Shown one piece after another: positions 8,629 through 21,277 of a stretch of DNA of 61,649 bases. The notes below the pieces were generated by a model. That model did no database searches, was not told where the DNA came from, and saw nothing but the letters and a program-made list of their open reading frames with translations. This DNA comes from Enterobacter mori LMG 25706 (GTDB taxonomy: Bacteria; Pseudomonadota; Gammaproteobacteria; Enterobacterales; Enterobacteriaceae): positions 195,017-256,665 of the forward strand of contig NZ_GL890773.1 of NCBI RefSeq assembly GCF_000211415.1, given 5' to 3'. Positions within the stretch are counted from its first letter, which is position 1, and every line of letters begins with the position of its first letter. The position numbers and the translations under genes are program-made.

Positions 8629-9654
8629 TTACTCGCGGGTAAGGACGATTTTGCCAAACGCGCCGCGATCGAGGTGTTCAAACGCCTGTTCAAGCTCGTT
8701 AAAACGGTAGCGATGTTCGATCACAGGTTTCAGTCCGGTCACATCCACGGCGCGGACGAAATCTTCCAGCGCCCGGCGGTGGCCTACTCCAATCCCCTGA
8801 ATGACGGGGGATTTCAGCAGCAGTTCACCAGCTGAGAGCGTAATCTCTGTCCCGGCCAGCACGCCAATCACGGAGATACGCCCGTGAACGGCAACGGCGC
8901 GCAGGGAATGCTTCAGGTTCTCTCCCCCTACAGTTTCGATAATATGGTCGATGCCGCGATCCTGCGTGAGCGCCAGCGTATTTTCAGCCCAGTCGCCCTT
9001 CAGACGATTGATACCCTGATTAGCCCCCAGTTTTTTGGCCTGCGCCAGTTTTTCATCGCTTCCCGAGGTGACAAACACCTCTGCGCCGTGCGCTTTTGCG
9101 ATTTGCAAAGCAAAGAGCGCCACGCCGCCCGTGCCCTGCACCAGCACCGATTGCCCGGCGCGCAGCTGACCGCGTTCCACCAGCGCAAACCAGGCGGTAA
9201 GCCCTGCGCAGGGCAGCGTGCTGGCCTCGGCGTCATCCAGGGTCTCCGGAGAGGCCACCAGCGCGTCTTCCTTCACAATCACGTACTCGGCCAGCATGCC
9301 CTGGAAGTATCCGCCGGACGTTTTATAGGGCAGATTGCGCGCGTCCGCCTGCGGCTTACCGTCGATCCACTCAGGGAAGAAGGTTGAGATGACCCGCGCG
9401 CCGGGTTTGAAGCGCGTAACACCTTCTCCAATGCTGTCCACCACGCCCGCCATATCCGACGCCGGGGTAAACGGGAAGGAAAGCGGGATCGGCATTGTGC
9501 CTTCAACAACCATTTTATCGCGATAGTTAAGCGCAACGGCATTCACCCGCACGCGGATCTCACCCGGGCCGGGCTGTGGAACGGGTTCCTTTATGAGCTT
9601 GAGGCTCTCGCGCCCAAGGGCGTCCATGGACCAGCGTTGCATTGTCTCTGTCAT
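8629..9654 (-). CDS. Zinc-independent MDR-family NAD(P)H oxidoreductase
   Basis: Medium-chain dehydrogenase/reductase of the quinone-oxidoreductase type, 341 aa. The N-terminal GroES-like catalytic domain has VALNYRDKMVVEG and the structural Asp-Met-Ala-Gly turn (PASDMAGVV) but lacks the Cys/His/Glu ligands of zinc alcohol dehydrogenases. The Rossmann fold carries LVQGTGGVALFALQIAKAHGA, whose glycine-rich GTGGV is the nucleotide-binding motif. The start has AGGAG 8 nt upstream. Divergent from a LysR gene 110 bp away, which probably regulates it. Substrate unknown; no E. coli K-12 gene occupies this position. Confidence 0.88.
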   Translation of the reverse strand: MTETMQRWSMDALGRESLKLIKEPVPQPGPGEIRVRVNAVALNYRDKMVVEGTMPIPLSFPFTPASDMAGVVDSIGEGVTRFKPGARVISTFFPEWIDGKPQADARNLPYKTSGGYFQGMLAEYVIVKEDALVASPETLDDAEASTLPCAGLTAWFALVERGQLRAGQSVLVQGTGGVALFALQIAKAHGAEVFVTSGSDEKLAQAKKLGANQGINRLKGDWAENTLALTQDRGIDHIIETVGGENLKHSLRAVAVHGRISVIGVLAGTEITLSAGELLLKSPVIQGIGVGHRRALEDFVRAVDVTGLKPVIEHRYRFNELEQAFEHLDRGAFGKIVLTRE

Positions 9655-9712
9655 TGTCTGTCTCCTGCCATCAGTTGAGCTTTAGTAACGACAGTCTACC
9701 GTTGACTAAGCG

Positions 9713-9725
9713 TCGCCAGTGGCGA
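9713..9725. promoter_or_regulatory. Candidate LysR operator in divergent promoter
   Basis: A 13-bp palindrome TCGCCAGTGGCGA sits mid-way in the 110-bp gap between the divergent oxidoreductase and LysR genes. It is the only strong dyad there and is in the expected place for a LysR-type binding site; function is inferred from position. Confidence 0.45.
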
Positions 9726-9764
9726 TAAGTTTTCTCTTCATTGACGCCAGAATAGATACAATCC

Positions 9765-10700
9765 ATGACCGATACGCTGAAGGATATTCCTGTTTTTGTG
9801 GCCGCCGTTGAGGCGGGAAGTTTCGCGCAGGCCGCCATTCGTCTGCATTTGTCACGCTCGGCGGTAGGAAAAAGCATTGCCCGCCTTGAAGAGCGGCTGG
9901 GGGTACGTCTTTTTCACCGCACCACCCGCAGCCAGAGTCTGACCGATAACGGCGCCCTTTTTTATGAGCGCTGCCTGCGGGCGCTTGAGGAGATTCGGGG
10001 CGCGGAATCGCTGCTTGAAACCGGAAAACAGCAGGTCAGCGGCCGCCTGCGCATTGCCATGCCGGTGCTGTTTGGTCGCCAGTGCGTCGCCCCGCTGCTG
10101 ATCGCACTAGCGCAGGAACACCCCGGGCTTGAACTGGAAATGTCATTCAGCGACCGCGTGGTGGACCTGGTGGAGGAAGGGTTTGATATGGCGGTGCGTA
10201 ACGGCACGCTTCAGGACAGCAGCGTGCTGGTCGCCAGAAGGCTGGGCGAACACCGCATGGTGCTGTGCGCCGCGCCGGAGTATCTGCTGAAGAAAGGCCA
10301 GCCACAAAGCGTTGATGATTTACCCCAGCATACGGCCATTAACTATCTGCGCGCAGGCAGAGTGTTGCCCTGGCAGCTGATGGATAGCGAAGGAACGTCG
10401 CGCACCTTTACCCCCCGATCGTCGCTCAACATGGATGATTTGCAGGCGATCTGCGACGCTGCGCTGGCCGGACACGGCATTGCATGGCTGCCCTGCTGGA
10501 TGGTCGTCAAAGATATTCATCAGGGTAAGCTCGTCCCGCTCCTGAAGCAGGCACCGGATGTGCATTTCGACGTTCATGCGGTGTGGCAGCAAACGCCGCA
10601 TCTGCCGCTGAGGGTAAGAATAGCGATAGATACGCTGGCGAGCCGTTTACCGTCCGTGATGTCACTGGATATGCCTGCGCCCATAAAAAAGCCGCGCTAA
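9765..10700 (+). CDS. LysR-family transcriptional regulator
   Basis: 311-aa LysR-type regulator. The N-terminal winged helix-turn-helix covers residues ~1-60 (DIPVFVAAVEAGSFAQAAIRLHLSRSAVGKSIARLEERLGVRLFHR), followed by the linker helix and a periplasmic-binding-like effector domain (from about RLRIAMPVLFGRQCVAP). Divergently transcribed from the MDR oxidoreductase, the typical arrangement for a regulator and its target. Its stop codon lies inside the stem of the gyrB terminator, so the two transcripts converge there. Effector unknown. Confidence 0.9.
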   Translation: MTDTLKDIPVFVAAVEAGSFAQAAIRLHLSRSAVGKSIARLEERLGVRLFHRTTRSQSLTDNGALFYERCLRALEEIRGAESLLETGKQQVSGRLRIAMPVLFGRQCVAPLLIALAQEHPGLELEMSFSDRVVDLVEEGFDMAVRNGTLQDSSVLVARRLGEHRMVLCAAPEYLLKKGQPQSVDDLPQHTAINYLRAGRVLPWQLMDSEGTSRTFTPRSSLNMDDLQAICDAALAGHGIAWLPCWMVVKDIHQGKLVPLLKQAPDVHFDVHAVWQQTPHLPLRVRIAIDTLASRLPSVMSLDMPAPIKKPR

Positions 10701-10709
10701 AAGCGCGGC
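10685..10709 (-). terminator. gyrB terminator
   Basis: Perfect 8-bp stem GCCGCGCT-AAA-AGCGCGGC (10691-10709); on the minus strand it is followed by TTTTTT. It sits 26 nt past the gyrB stop. The LysR stop codon TAA (10698-10700) is in the stem-loop, so the LysR coding end doubles as terminator DNA. Confidence 0.85.
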
Positions 10710-10734
10710 CAGTTATCGTGCGGTATAACGACGA

Positions 10735-13164
<2,430 letters not shown>

Positions 13165-13174
13165 TCAACTTGGG

Positions 13175-14248
13175 TTAATCCGTTATTTTACCCTTTTCCA
13201 CGGTAAACATCTTCGAATTTTCGTCCGACATGTCTATAACGTGTTCAGCGCTAATGGCGCTGACGAAAACCTGCGACTGCGTGGCTTTTAAGCGGCTGGC
13301 AAGCAGCCCGCGCCGCGCGTCGTCGAGTTCCGAGGCAAAATCATCTATCAGGTACAGGCAGCGTCTTCCGCTTTCGCGGGTGAGAAACTCTCCCTGTGCC
13401 AGGCGCAGCGCGCACATCAGGAGCTTGAGCTGCCCGCGCGACAGCGTATCTTCCACCGGCGCACCGTCGGCACGAATGCGGAAATCCGCCTTGTGCGGGC
13501 CGTGCGCGGTATAGGTCAACATGCGGTCGCGCTCGAAGTTTCTCTCTAACACCTCGGCATAATCCGTCTCTTTCTCCCAGCCGCGCTGGAAGGAGAAGGT
13601 GAGAGAGAATTCGGGTAAAAACTGTTTGCAGGTGTCGGCCATGTCTTCGGCGATACCTGCGCTGTATTCGGCACGCCAGTTGCTGATTTGTTCCGCGAGA
13701 GGGATCAATTCCCTATCCCACGGACGCAGCTGAGCGTAGCGTGTAACCTGGCGCAACGCGGCGTTACGCTGCTTTAGCAGGCGCTTCAGGTTGCTCCAGG
13801 CATTAAAGAAACCGGCTTCGTTGTGAAAGCATCCCCAGTCGAGGAACGCTCTTCTGTATTTGGGGCCGCCGTTGAGTAAAGTAAACCCCTCCGGCGTAAT
13901 CAGCTGCATTGGCATCAGCAGCGCCAGCTCTGCCACTTTATGGCCGTCGGTGCCGTCAATGCGCACCTTGCTGTCGCCCTGCTTGTCTTTGGTCAGGCCA
14001 ATGGCGGTTTCCCGCTCCGCCCCCTGCAAACGCCCGTGCAGAACAAAGGATTCCTGCTCGTGGCGGATGACGCGACCAATCTGCAAACTGCGAAACGCCC
14101 GGCCGTGGCCGAGCGTATAGATGGCTTCCAGCACGCTGGTTTTGCCGCTGCCGTTTGCGCCAACCAGGAAGTTAAAGCCAGGGGATAAAGCGAGATCCGC
14201 GCTTTCGATATTGCGAAAGTCGCGGATCAACAGACGGGTGAGCGACAT
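13175..14248 (-). CDS. recF: DNA repair/recombination protein RecF
   Basis: SMC-like ATPase that with RecO and RecR loads RecA at single-strand gaps. 357 aa, the E. coli length. Walker [10 protein letters not shown] at residues ~30-38, ABC-type signature LSRGQLKLL and Walker [14 protein letters not shown] are present. Its ATG shares one base with the dnaN stop (TAATG), so translation is coupled in the dnaA-dnaN-recF-gyrB operon. 28 bp separate it from gyrB. Confidence 0.97.
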   Translation of the reverse strand: MSLTRLLIRDFRNIESADLALSPGFNFLVGANGSGKTSVLEAIYTLGHGRAFRSLQIGRVIRHEQESFVLHGRLQGAERETAIGLTKDKQGDSKVRIDGTDGHKVAELALLMPMQLITPEGFTLLNGGPKYRRAFLDWGCFHNEAGFFNAWSNLKRLLKQRNAALRQVTRYAQLRPWDRELIPLAEQISNWRAEYSAGIAEDMADTCKQFLPEFSLTFSFQRGWEKETDYAEVLERNFERDRMLTYTAHGPHKADFRIRADGAPVEDTLSRGQLKLLMCALRLAQGEFLTRESGRRCLYLIDDFASELDDARRGLLASRLKATQSQVFVSAISAEHVIDMSDENSKMFTVEKGKITD

Positions 14249-15348
14249 TACAGTCTCATTGGCATAACAACATAAGCCGCGCTTTGGCTGGCCGCATCTT
14301 CAATCTGTACGCTTGAAACGGAGTCGGTCAGCAGAATACGCACGTTCTCGCACTTCAGCGCATTGAGCACATCCAGCACGTAGCTGACGTTAAAGCCGAT
14401 TTCCATCTCGGTTCCGGCGTAGGTGACGTCCAGAATTTCTTCTGCCTCTTCCTGCTCCGGGTTGTTAGCGGTGATCTTGATCTGGTTTTCACTCACGTAC
14501 AGGCGCACGCCGCGGAATTTCTCGTTAGAGAGGATCGCGGCACGGGCAAAGGCCTGCTTGAGGCTGTCGCAGCCTGCTTCCAGCGTTTTGTCCGGGTTCT
14601 TCGGCAATACGCGGCGATAATCCGGGAAACGACCGTCAACCAGCTTCGAGGTGAAGACAAAATCACCCACGTGTGCGCGGATGTTGTTGCTGCCGATCTG
14701 CACGCGCAGCGGTGTGTCGCCACCGTCGAGCATACGCATCAGCTCAATCACCCCTTTACGCGGCACGATCACCGAATGGTTTGGCAGTGAGTCGCCAATC
14801 GGCATAGAACAGACCGCCAGACGGTGGCCGTCGGTGGCTACGGTACGCAGCTCTTCACCTTCGGTTTCGAATAGCATGCCGTTTAAGTAGTAACGAACGT
14901 CCTGATGCGCCATGGAGAACTGCGTGGCTTCAATCAGACGCTTCATCGTCGCCTGCGGCAGGGTGAATTCAACTTCGCTCTGCCAGTCGTCCAGGTTCGG
15001 GAAATCTGCAGCAGGCAGCGTGGAGAGCGAGAAACGGCTGCGGCCAGAACGCACCAGCATACGGTCGCCTTCCAGCTGCACGGCGATTTCAGCGCCTTCC
15101 GGCAGCCCACGGCAGATATCAAAGAATTTACGTGCCGGAACCGTGGTCGCGCCCGCGTCGTGCGGCTGAGTCAGCGTAACGCGCGCGATCATTTCCATTT
15201 CCAGATCCGTGCCGGTCAGCGACAGCGTACCGTCCGCGACCTGAAGCAGCAGGTTTCCGAGAATAGGCAGCGTTGGGCGGCCACCTAATGGGCCACTCAC
15301 CTGTTGCAGCGGTTTTAATAAATGTTCACGTTCAACGGTAAATTTCAT
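14248..15348 (-). CDS. dnaN: DNA polymerase III beta sliding clamp
   Basis: Ring-shaped processivity clamp of the replicase; also the docking site for Hda, MutS and other polymerases. 366 aa as in E. coli, three clamp domains, starting [19 protein letters not shown] and ending in the conserved YVVMPMRL, whose last residues line the peptide-binding cleft. Four bases separate it from dnaA and it overlaps recF by one base. Confidence 0.98.
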   Translation of the reverse strand: MKFTVEREHLLKPLQQVSGPLGGRPTLPILGNLLLQVADGTLSLTGTDLEMEMIARVTLTQPHDAGATTVPARKFFDICRGLPEGAEIAVQLEGDRMLVRSGRSRFSLSTLPAADFPNLDDWQSEVEFTLPQATMKRLIEATQFSMAHQDVRYYLNGMLFETEGEELRTVATDGHRLAVCSMPIGDSLPNHSVIVPRKGVIELMRMLDGGDTPLRVQIGSNNIRAHVGDFVFTSKLVDGRFPDYRRVLPKNPDKTLEAGCDSLKQAFARAAILSNEKFRGVRLYVSENQIKITANNPEQEEAEEILDVTYAGTEMEIGFNVSYVLDVLNALKCENVRILLTDSVSSVQIEDAASQSAAYVVMPMRL

Positions 15349-15352
15349 AGCG

Positions 15353-16747
15353 TCACGATGATAATGTTCTGATTAAATTGGAAAAATCTTCTTTTATGTC
15401 GTGGCTTTCTTCGCGTAACTGCTCAATCTTACGACAAGCGTGCAGCACGGTCGTATGGTCACGGCCACCAAACGCATCGCCGATTTCCGGCAGACTGTGG
15501 TTGGTTAACTCCTTTGCCAGCGCCATCGCCATCTGACGCGGACGCGCCACCGAGCGGGAACGACGTTTAGACAGTAAATCTGCCACTTTGATCTTGTAGT
15601 ACTCAGCCACCGTCTTTTGAATATTGTCGATGGTGACCAGTTTTTCCTGCAATGCCAGCAAATCGCGCAGCGCTTCACGCACAAAATCGATGGTGATCGC
15701 ACGACCGGTGAAGTTGGCGTTGGCGATAACGCGGTTCAGTGCCCCTTCCAGCTCACGCACGTTGGAGCGCAGACGCTTGGCAATAAAGAACGCCACTTCA
15801 CCCGGCAGGCGAATGTCGTTTTCATCGGCTTTCTTCATCAGGATCGCGACGCGGGTTTCCAGCTCCGGTGGCTCGATCGCCACGGTCAGGCCCCAGCCGA
15901 AGCGGGATTTGAGACGATCTTCAACGCCGTTGATCTCTTTTGGATAACGATCCGAGGTCAAAATGATCTGCTGATTGCCTTCCAGCAGGGCGTTGAAGGT
16001 ATGGAAAAATTCTTCCTGCGATCGTTCTTTATTGGCAAAGAACTGGATGTCATCGATCAGCAGGGCGTCAACGGAACGATAGTAGCGTTTAAACTCTTCG
16101 ATCGCATTGTTTTGCAGGGCTTTTACCATGTCCTGAACGAAGCGCTCGGAGTGCATATACACCACTTTCGCATTAGGCTTGCGCGCCATAATGCCGTTAC
16201 CCACCGCATGCAGCAGGTGCGTTTTACCCAGACCCGTGCCGCCATAAAGGAACAGCGGGTTATAAGCACCACCGGGGTTATCAGCAACCTGACGGGCCGC
16301 CGCGCGCGCCAGCTGGTTCGACTTACCTTCAACGAAGTTATCGAAGGTGTGCTTAACGTTAACGTTAGAGCGATAGGTTGGCTCAGCGGGCGCAGGGACG
16401 TTATCCCAGCCCTGACGAGCAGGTGCGACGCGAGGGGCCGGAGCAGGTGCGGCCTGAGCTGGCGCGGCTACGTTCACGGTTTCACGTACGGTTTGGGTGA
16501 CCGGCTTTGTGCCCACTTCAAAGCGCAGCTGTGGGGCATCTGACCCGCAGAAATCGTTCAGCAGTCCATTGATGTTATTAAGGTACTTGTCCCTTACCCA
16601 ATCGAGCACAAAACGGTTTGGCGCATACAAAGCCAGCGTGTTATCGCTCAGTTCCGCCTGCAACGGGCGGATCCACATACTGAATTCTGTGGCTGGTAAC
16701 TCATCCTGCAATCGGGCAAGACACTGCTGCCAAAGCGAAAGTGACAC
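15353..16747 (-). CDS. dnaA: Chromosomal replication initiator DnaA
   Basis: AAA+ initiator that binds DnaA boxes at oriC, melts the duplex and loads DnaB. 464 aa (E. coli 467). Domain I ([15 protein letters not shown]), a variable Ala/Pro-rich domain II ([16 protein letters not shown]), domain III with Walker [14 protein letters not shown] and Walker B LLIDDIQF, and domain IV with the DnaA signature ending [15 protein letters not shown]. Start is GTG (VSLSLWQQ) with GGAG 6 nt upstream, as in E. coli; an in-frame GTG four codons earlier overlaps that SD and is rejected. Confidence 0.98.
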   Translation of the reverse strand: MSLSLWQQCLARLQDELPATEFSMWIRPLQAELSDNTLALYAPNRFVLDWVRDKYLNNINGLLNDFCGSDAPQLRFEVGTKPVTQTVRETVNVAAPAQAAPAPAPRVAPARQGWDNVPAPAEPTYRSNVNVKHTFDNFVEGKSNQLARAAARQVADNPGGAYNPLFLYGGTGLGKTHLLHAVGNGIMARKPNAKVVYMHSERFVQDMVKALQNNAIEEFKRYYRSVDALLIDDIQFFANKERSQEEFFHTFNALLEGNQQIILTSDRYPKEINGVEDRLKSRFGWGLTVAIEPPELETRVAILMKKADENDIRLPGEVAFFIAKRLRSNVRELEGALNRVIANANFTGRAITIDFVREALRDLLALQEKLVTIDNIQKTVAEYYKIKVADLLSKRRSRSVARPRQMAMALAKELTNHSLPEIGDAFGGRDHTTVLHACRKIEQLREESHDIKEDFSNLIRTLSS

Positions 16748-17093
16748 GGCGGACTCCACTCGAACAATAAAAGAAAACTATTGAATATTCATGATTGTTG
16801 GCGCACATCGACATGACCCTGTGCAAAAGGGGGATGTGCGAATTGCTATCTGCAATTTAATCCTGACCAGGATCCTGGGATCCCGATCGGGACCGCGGAT
16901 CATAGCCTAAACTGAGCCAGAGATCTTCTGTTTCTCACAGATTCTTCCCGATTTATCCACAGGAAGATCCGAAACCGGGTAAGTGTAAACGATCCTGACG
17001 CGAGTGCCCCACGATTTAGCCCGCATATTGGAAAAATTAATGAGCACAGACAATTTATTGCTTAAATGATCTAACGAAGATCCGGGACGATCC
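16748..17093. promoter_or_regulatory. dnaA promoter region with DnaA box and GATC cluster
   Basis: Regulatory gap between divergent dnaA and rpmH. A consensus DnaA box TTATCCACA lies at 16953-16961, as in the autoregulated E. coli dnaA promoter. Ten GATC sites fall between 16871 and 17092 (16871, 16879, 16885, 16898, 16922, 16966, 16991, 17068, 17079, 17089), fitting Dam/SeqA sequestration after replication. I did not place individual dnaA -10/-35 boxes with confidence. Confidence 0.8.
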
Positions 17094-17121
17094 TTGCGCT
17101 TTGTTCGGGAGCCCGTATAAT
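17094..17121 (+). promoter_or_regulatory. rpmH promoter
   Basis: TTGCGC (17094-17099), 16-bp spacer, TATAAT (17116-17121) facing rpmH. A perfect -10 and a fair -35, about 230 bp upstream of the rpmH start; the long leader up to 17348 holds no gene I can support. Confidence 0.7.
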
Positions 17122-17336
17122 CCTCGACCCGGCGCGTGATGCTCATCTTCCTGCGTCGTCCGTTGCTCATTTTCCACGCGAAAACGTGCGGAAATACGCG
17201 GGAAATAAGGAAAGAGAATTGACTCCGGAGTGTACAATTATTACAATCCGGCCTCTTTAATCACCCACGCTGAGGCGTTAGTCGTTCGAAACTCGTTCGG
17301 GTATACGCAAAAGTCAGTGAATTTATTCAAGTTTAG

Positions 17337-17489
<153 letters not shown>

Positions 17490-17505
17490 TAAAGCTAACC
17501 CCTGA

Positions 17506-17865
17506 GTGGTTAAGCTAGCATTTCCCAGGGAGTTACGTTTGTTAACTCCCACTCATTTCACTTTCGTCTTCCAGCAGCCACAACGGGCTGGCACGCCGCA
17601 AATCACCATCCTCGGCCGCCAAAATTCGCTGGGGCATCCCCGCATCGGTCTCACAGTCGCCAAGAAAAATGTTAAGCGTGCGCATGAACGCAATCGGATT
17701 AAACGTCTGACGCGTGAAAGCTTCCGTTTACGTCAACACGAACTGCCTTCTATGGATTTCGTGGTGGTGGCGAAAAGGGGGGTTGCCGACCTCGATAACC
17801 GTGCTCTCTCGGAAGCGTTGGAAAAATTATGGCGCCGCCACTGTCGCCTGGCTCACGGGTCCTGA
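17506..17865 (+). CDS. rnpA: RNase P protein subunit
   Basis: Protein cofactor of RNase P, which matures the 5' end of tRNAs together with the rnpB RNA. 119 aa as in E. coli, GTG start ([13 protein letters not shown]). The RNR signature region [17 protein letters not shown] is present at residues ~60-76. The 3' 37 bases overlap yidD, the usual compact arrangement. Confidence 0.97.
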
Positions 17866-18086
17866 TAGCCCTCATTCGGGTCTATCAGCGCCTGATTAGT
17901 CCGCTACTCGGGCCACATTGCCGTTTCACGCCAACGTGCTCAAGCTACGGAATTGAGGCATTGCGCAGGTTTGGAGTGATAAAAGGCAGTTGGTTGACGG
18001 TGAAACGCGTATTAAAATGCCACCCTTTACACCCAGGTGGAGACGACCCCGTCCCTCCAGGACCCTTTGATACCAGAGAACACTAA
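17829..18086 (+). CDS. yidD: Membrane protein insertion efficiency factor YidD
   Basis: 85-aa amphipathic membrane-associated protein that helps YidC-dependent insertion. The sequence matches the E. coli protein essentially throughout, including the conserved [16 protein letters not shown] (Cys pair) and [14 protein letters not shown]. It starts inside rnpA and ends 2 nt before yidC, so translation of the three is probably coupled. Confidence 0.97.
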
Positions 18087-18088
18087 CG

Positions 18089-19729
18089 ATGGATTCGCAA
18101 CGCAATCTTCTTATCATCGCTTTGTTGTTCGTCTCTTTCATGATCTGGCAAGCATGGGAACAGGATAAAAATCCTCAACCCCAGCAGCAGACCACGCAGA
18201 CGACGAGCAGCCAGGGGAGTGCCGCCGACCAGGGCGTACCGGCCAGTGGCCAGGGGAAACAGATTACGGTTAAGACCGATGTGCTTGAGCTGACTATCAA
18301 CACCCGTGGTGGTGATGTTGAGCAGGCGCTGCTGTTGACCTACCCGAAAGAGCTGAAGTCTACCGAACCGTTCCAGTTACTGGAAACCACACCTGAGTTC
18401 CTGTATCAGGCTCAGAGCGGCCTGACCGGTCGTGATGGCCCGGATAACCCGGCTAACGGCGCGCGTCCGCTGTATACCGTCGAGAGTGATACCTTTGTGC
18501 TGGCCGATGGTCAGAACGAACTCGCTATCCCGATGACCTATACCGACGCCGCGGGCAACACCTTCACCAAAACCTTCACCCTGAAACGCGGTGAATATGC
18601 GGTGAACGTGGGTTACAGCGTACAGAACGCCGGTGAGAAACCGCTGGAAATCTCGACCTTTGGTCAGCTGAAGCAGTCCATCAATCTGCCGTCCCACCGT
18701 GACACCGGAAGTAGCAACTTTGCGCTGCATACCTTCCGCGGCGCGGCGTACTCCACTCCTGATGCGAAGTACGAGAAATACAAATTCGACACCATTGCCG
18801 ATAACGAAAACCTGAACGTCAGCTCCAAAGGCGGTTGGGTGGCCATGCTGCAGCAGTATTTCGCGACCGCGTGGATCCCGAATAACGACGGTACGAATAA
18901 CTTCTACACCGCGAACCTGAGCAACGGTATTGCCGCCATCGGCTACAAGTCTCAGCCAGTTCTGGTTCAGCCGGGTCAAACCGGTAAGCTGGCAAGCACC
19001 CTGTGGGTCGGCCCGGAAATCCAGGACAAAATGGCTGCTGTTGCGCCGCACCTGGATCTGACCGTCGATTACGGCTGGTTGCGGCTCATCTCTCAGCCGC
19101 TGTTTAAGCTGCTGAAGTTCATCCACAGCTTCCTGGGTAACTGGGGCTTCTCCATCATCGTTATCACCTTCATCGTACGTGGCATCATGTACCCGCTGAC
19201 TAAAGCGCAGTACACCTCCATGGCGAAGATGCGTATGCTGCAGCCGAAGATTCAGGCTATGCGTGAGCGTCTGGGCGATGACAAACAGCGTCAGAGTCAG
19301 GAGATGATGGCCCTGTATAAAGCAGAGAAAGTAAACCCACTGGGTGGTTGCTTCCCGCTGCTGATTCAGATGCCAATCTTCCTTGCGCTGTACTACATGC
19401 TGATGGGCTCCGTTGAGCTGCGCCACGCGCCATTTGCACTGTGGATCCATGACCTGTCTGCACAGGACCCGTACTACATCCTGCCGATCCTGATGGGTGT
19501 GACGATGTTCTTCATCCAGAAGATGTCGCCGACCACCGTGACCGACCCGATGCAGCAGAAGATCATGACCTTTATGCCGGTCATCTTCACCGTGTTCTTC
19601 CTGTGGTTCCCGTCAGGTCTGGTGCTGTACTATATCGTCAGCAACCTGGTGACCATCATCCAGCAGCAGCTGATTTACCGTGGTCTGGAAAAACGTGGCC
19701 TGCATAGCCGCGAAAAGAAAAAGTCCTGA
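18089..19729 (+). CDS. yidC: Membrane protein insertase YidC
   Basis: Inner-membrane insertase/chaperone of the YidC/Oxa1/Alb3 family; inserts small proteins such as ATP synthase c alone or with SecYEG. 546 aa. N-terminal helix ([18 protein letters not shown]), a Gln/Ser-rich linker, large periplasmic P1 beta-sandwich (~60-340), then five C-terminal helices including [20 protein letters not shown], which carries the conserved hydrophilic-groove Arg, and a basic tail REKKKS. Confidence 0.98.
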   Translation: MDSQRNLLIIALLFVSFMIWQAWEQDKNPQPQQQTTQTTSSQGSAADQGVPASGQGKQITVKTDVLELTINTRGGDVEQALLLTYPKELKSTEPFQLLETTPEFLYQAQSGLTGRDGPDNPANGARPLYTVESDTFVLADGQNELAIPMTYTDAAGNTFTKTFTLKRGEYAVNVGYSVQNAGEKPLEISTFGQLKQSINLPSHRDTGSSNFALHTFRGAAYSTPDAKYEKYKFDTIADNENLNVSSKGGWVAMLQQYFATAWIPNNDGTNNFYTANLSNGIAAIGYKSQPVLVQPGQTGKLASTLWVGPEIQDKMAAVAPHLDLTVDYGWLRLISQPLFKLLKFIHSFLGNWGFSIIVITFIVRGIMYPLTKAQYTSMAKMRMLQPKIQAMRERLGDDKQRQSQEMMALYKAEKVNPLGGCFPLLIQMPIFLALYYMLMGSVELRHAPFALWIHDLSAQDPYYILPILMGVTMFFIQKMSPTTVTDPMQQKIMTFMPVIFTVFFLWFPSGLVLYYIVSNLVTIIQQQLIYRGLEKRGLHSREKKKS

Positions 19730-19754
19730 TTCGGTAAGTTAACGCTAAAATAAG

Positions 19755-19778
19755 GGCGGTCGATTGACCGCCTTTTTT
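19755..19778 (+). terminator. Terminator after yidC
   Basis: GGCGGTC-GATT-GACCGCC perfect 7-bp stem (19755-19772) followed by TTTTTT, 26 nt past the yidC stop and 24 nt before mnmE. Confidence 0.9.
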
Positions 19779-19801
19779 ATTTGTATTGAACGAGACCAAC
19801 C

Positions 19802-21166
19802 ATGAGCCATAACGACACTATCGTCGCCCAGGCAACCCCACCGGGACGCGGTGGTGTAGGCATTCTGCGCATCTCCGGCCTGAAGGCGCGCGAGGTGGCC
19901 GAAGCGGTGCTGGGTAAACTGCCAAAGCCGCGCTACGCTGATTACCTGCCGTTTAAAGATACCGACGGCACCACGCTGGATCAGGGCATTGCGCTGTGGT
20001 TCCCCGGCCCGAACTCCTTTACCGGCGAAGACGTGCTGGAGCTGCAGGGCCACGGCGGCCCGGTTATCCTCGACCTGCTGTTAAAACGTATTCTGACCCT
20101 GCCTGGCCTGCGCATTGCGAAGCCGGGCGAGTTCTCCGAGCGTGCTTTCCTCAACGACAAGCTCGACCTGGCGCAGGCCGAGGCGATTGCTGATCTGATC
20201 GACGCCAGCTCTGAACAGGCGGCCCGCTCCGCCCTGAACTCGCTGCAGGGGGCATTCTCCGCGCGCGTTAATCACCTTGTGGAAGCACTTACTCACCTGC
20301 GCATCTACGTGGAAGCGGCTATCGACTTCCCGGATGAGGAGATCGACTTCCTCTCTGACGGTAAAATCGAAGCCCAGCTCAACCAGGTGATGAACGATCT
20401 CGACGCCGTGCGTGCCGAAGCACGTCAGGGCAGCCTGCTGCGTGAAGGGATGAAGGTAGTGATTGCCGGTCGCCCTAACGCCGGTAAATCAAGCCTGCTG
20501 AACGCCCTGGCGGGCCGTGAAGCGGCAATCGTGACGGATATCGCCGGAACCACCCGCGACGTGCTGCGTGAGCATATCCACACCGACGGGATGCCGCTGC
20601 ATATCATCGACACCGCCGGTCTGCGCGACGCCAGCGACGAGGTCGAACGCATCGGTATCGAACGTGCCTGGCAGGAGATCGAGCAGGCCGACCGCGTGCT
20701 GTTTATGGTGGACGGCACCACGACCGACGCCGTCGACCCGGCTGAAATCTGGCCAGACTTTATCGCCCGTCTTCCGGCCAAGCTGCCGATCACCGTGGTG
20801 CGTAACAAAGCGGACGTCACCGGCGAAACGCTGGGCATCAGCGATGTGAACGGTCACTCACTGATTCGCCTTTCGGCGCGTACCGGTGAAGGCGTTGACG
20901 ACCTGCGTAACCATCTCAAGCAGAGCATGGGCTTCGACACCAGCATGGAAGGCGGCTTCCTGGCGCGTCGCCGTCACCTGCAGGCGCTGGAAGAGGCGGC
21001 GAACCACCTTGTTCAGGGTAAAGCGCAGCTGATCGGCGCGTGGGCGGGCGAACTGCTGGCGGAAGAGCTGCGTCTGGCGCAGCAGAATCTGAGCGAGATC
21101 ACCGGGGAGTTTACGTCGGACGATCTGCTGGGAAGGATCTTCTCAAGCTTCTGTATCGGTAAGTAA
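19802..21166 (+). CDS. mnmE: tRNA modification GTPase MnmE
   Basis: With MnmG (also in this window) forms the cmnm5U34/nm5U34 wobble modification complex on tRNA. 454 aa. N-terminal folate-binding domain ([20 protein letters not shown]), helical domain, inserted G domain with G1 [10 protein letters not shown]2/G3 DIAGTTRD and DTAGLRD, G4 NKAD, and the obligatory C-terminal CIGK with its catalytic Cys. In E. coli the tnaCAB operon follows; here it does not. Confidence 0.98.
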   Translation: MSHNDTIVAQATPPGRGGVGILRISGLKAREVAEAVLGKLPKPRYADYLPFKDTDGTTLDQGIALWFPGPNSFTGEDVLELQGHGGPVILDLLLKRILTLPGLRIAKPGEFSERAFLNDKLDLAQAEAIADLIDASSEQAARSALNSLQGAFSARVNHLVEALTHLRIYVEAAIDFPDEEIDFLSDGKIEAQLNQVMNDLDAVRAEARQGSLLREGMKVVIAGRPNAGKSSLLNALAGREAAIVTDIAGTTRDVLREHIHTDGMPLHIIDTAGLRDASDEVERIGIERAWQEIEQADRVLFMVDGTTTDAVDPAEIWPDFIARLPAKLPITVVRNKADVTGETLGISDVNGHSLIRLSARTGEGVDDLRNHLKQSMGFDTSMEGGFLARRRHLQALEEAANHLVQGKAQLIGAWAGELLAEELRLAQQNLSEITGEFTSDDLLGRIFSSFCIGK

Positions 21167-21177
21167 TCCCCGCTCAG

Positions 21178-21210
21178 TAATGGTGATTTCCTCCAGGGAA
21201 ATCACCATTA
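21178..21210. terminator. Long perfect hairpin after mnmE
   Basis: TAATGGTGATTTCC-CTCCA-type loop-GGAAATCACCATTA forms a 14-bp stem 11 nt past the mnmE stop. There is no strong T-run after it, so it may be a weak terminator or mRNA 3'-end protector. Confidence 0.55.
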
Positions 21211-21277
21211 TCCAAATGGCAACTCGCCTTATCTCTTTTCACCCCCTATGCTGCATGCCTGCATCTATGGGGGGTTT

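Noticed and set aside
18377..19450. 357-codon frame antisense to yidC
   Set aside because: Shadow frame; yidC is unmistakable.
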